A DNA stretch of 39,306 nt from the NCBI GenBank assembly GCA_002311385.1, contig DCAE01000128.1, positions 37,160 to 76,465 on the forward strand, read 5' to 3'. This stretch comes from Dehalococcoidia bacterium UBA1141 (GTDB lineage: Bacteria > Chloroflexota > Dehalococcoidia > Lucifugimonadales > UBA3495). The notes under the pieces were generated by a model. The model saw nothing but the letters and a program-made list of their open reading frames with translations. It ran no database searches and was not told the DNA's origin. Positions 39,004 to 39,306 of this stretch are shown in pieces (the first letter of the stretch is position 1; each line of letters starts with the position of its first letter). The translations under genes were made by a program, and so were the position numbers.

Positions 39004-39306
39004 GCCCTTTGAATACCAGTTTTTCGTGCGTGGAATAATCGCGGCTACTCTCGTGGGAGGGTTGTGCGGGTTGATTGGCGTGTACATCATCCTTCGCCAC
39101 ATGGCCTACATCGGCCATGGTCTTTCCCACGCTGTATTGGGCGGAGCGGTGGCCAGTTATGTCATGTCGTTGAATTTCTTTGTCGGCGCAACGATATGGG
39201 GGTTCCTATGCGCCCAGCTCATCACACTGACCACCCGAAAGCGAAAGATTAATGCAGACGCTGCCATCGGAGTCATCACGACGGCCAGCTTCGCTTTCGG
39301 GATAGT
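38996..39306 (+). CDS. znuB: Metal ABC transporter permease (ZnuB-like), 5' part (continues beyond window)
   Basis: The ABC-3 family permease start: FEPFEYQFFVRGIIAATLVG, GLCGLIGVYIILRHMAYIGH and GLSHAVLGGAVASYVMSL, a signature shared by ZnuB and manganese permeases. Three membrane segments fall within the 103 codons seen. ATG 38996 overlaps the znuC stop (39001-39003) by eight bases, so both are translationally coupled. The remainder lies outside the window. Confidence 0.95.
   Translation, partial: MFEPFEYQFFVRGIIAATLVGGLCGLIGVYIILRHMAYIGHGLSHAVLGGAVASYVMSLNFFVGATIWGFLCAQLITLTTRKRKINADAAIGVITTASFAFGI

Noticed and set aside
1..39306. CRISPR arrays, insertion sequences, prophage
   Set aside because: No regularly spaced direct repeats with unique spacers, no transposase and no phage structural genes. 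The XerC/D-type recombinase sits next to topA as a housekeeping gene, not as an integrase of an element.

Overview
The window reads as a contiguous piece of chromosome from a free-living bacterium, most plausibly a Chloroflexota lineage near Dehalococcoidia/SAR202. This is inferred from gene content and order and was not tested by phylogeny. The main pointers are a division cluster reduced to rsmH-ftsA-ftsZ with no peptidoglycan genes between them, a coenzyme B12-dependent ribonucleotide reductase, and frequent TTG/GTG starts. Almost every gene is of a recognisable housekeeping family. I see no rRNA, tRNA, insertion sequence, prophage or CRISPR array.

Layout. 1-6688 (+): the 3' end of topA, a XerC/D-type recombinase, aroQ, an M24 aminopeptidase, efp (with an unusual tip loop), xseA, xseB and a PurN-like formyltransferase, closed by a bidirectional terminator at 6777-6816. 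6854-8332 (-): a cytochrome P450 with its small [3Fe-4S]-type ferredoxin, behind a promoter whose -35 lies in a perfect inverted repeat. 8635-12182 (-): the proteostasis operon tig-clpP-clpX. 12183-13340: a 1.1 kb AT-rich spacer without a convincing gene. 13341-17129 (+): rsmH, ftsA, ftsZ. 17829-21592 (+): nrdR, a small coupled coiled-coil gene, and nrdJ behind a potentially structured leader. 21594-22851 (+): a two-gene XRE-like regulator / ImmA-IrrE metallopeptidase cassette with strikingly different base composition, ended by a strong terminator. 23116-30710 (+): pdxA, proC, yggT, a PadR regulator with a HAAS-type membrane protein, degV, a P-loop kinase, leucyl aminopeptidase and a VOC protein, ended by a terminator at 30749-30791. 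30964-32241 (+): an MFS/GlpT-like transporter.

32392-39306 (+): a Fur/Zur regulator, a ZnuA-like lipoprotein, a 1306-residue protein carrying two complete exporter-type ABC units in one chain, a ZnuC-like ATPase and the start of a ZnuB-like permease. The giant ABC protein has a His-rich linker and a His-rich C-terminus, and the ZnuC-like ATPase also has a His-rich tail. Together they look like a zinc (or related metal) uptake locus with an unusual built-in exporter-type transporter. This is the best candidate for an undescribed system in the window.

A second window-wide signal is a set of short tandem duplications (10-17 bp, two or three diverged copies) lying just upstream of start codons: efp, nrdR, nrdJ, pdxA, proC, padR, the HAAS gene, the VOC gene, and the rsmH spacer. 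Some of them duplicate the ribosome binding site. Similar 12-18 nt repeats occur in the low-complexity tails of ClpP and trigger factor and in the small gene after nrdR.
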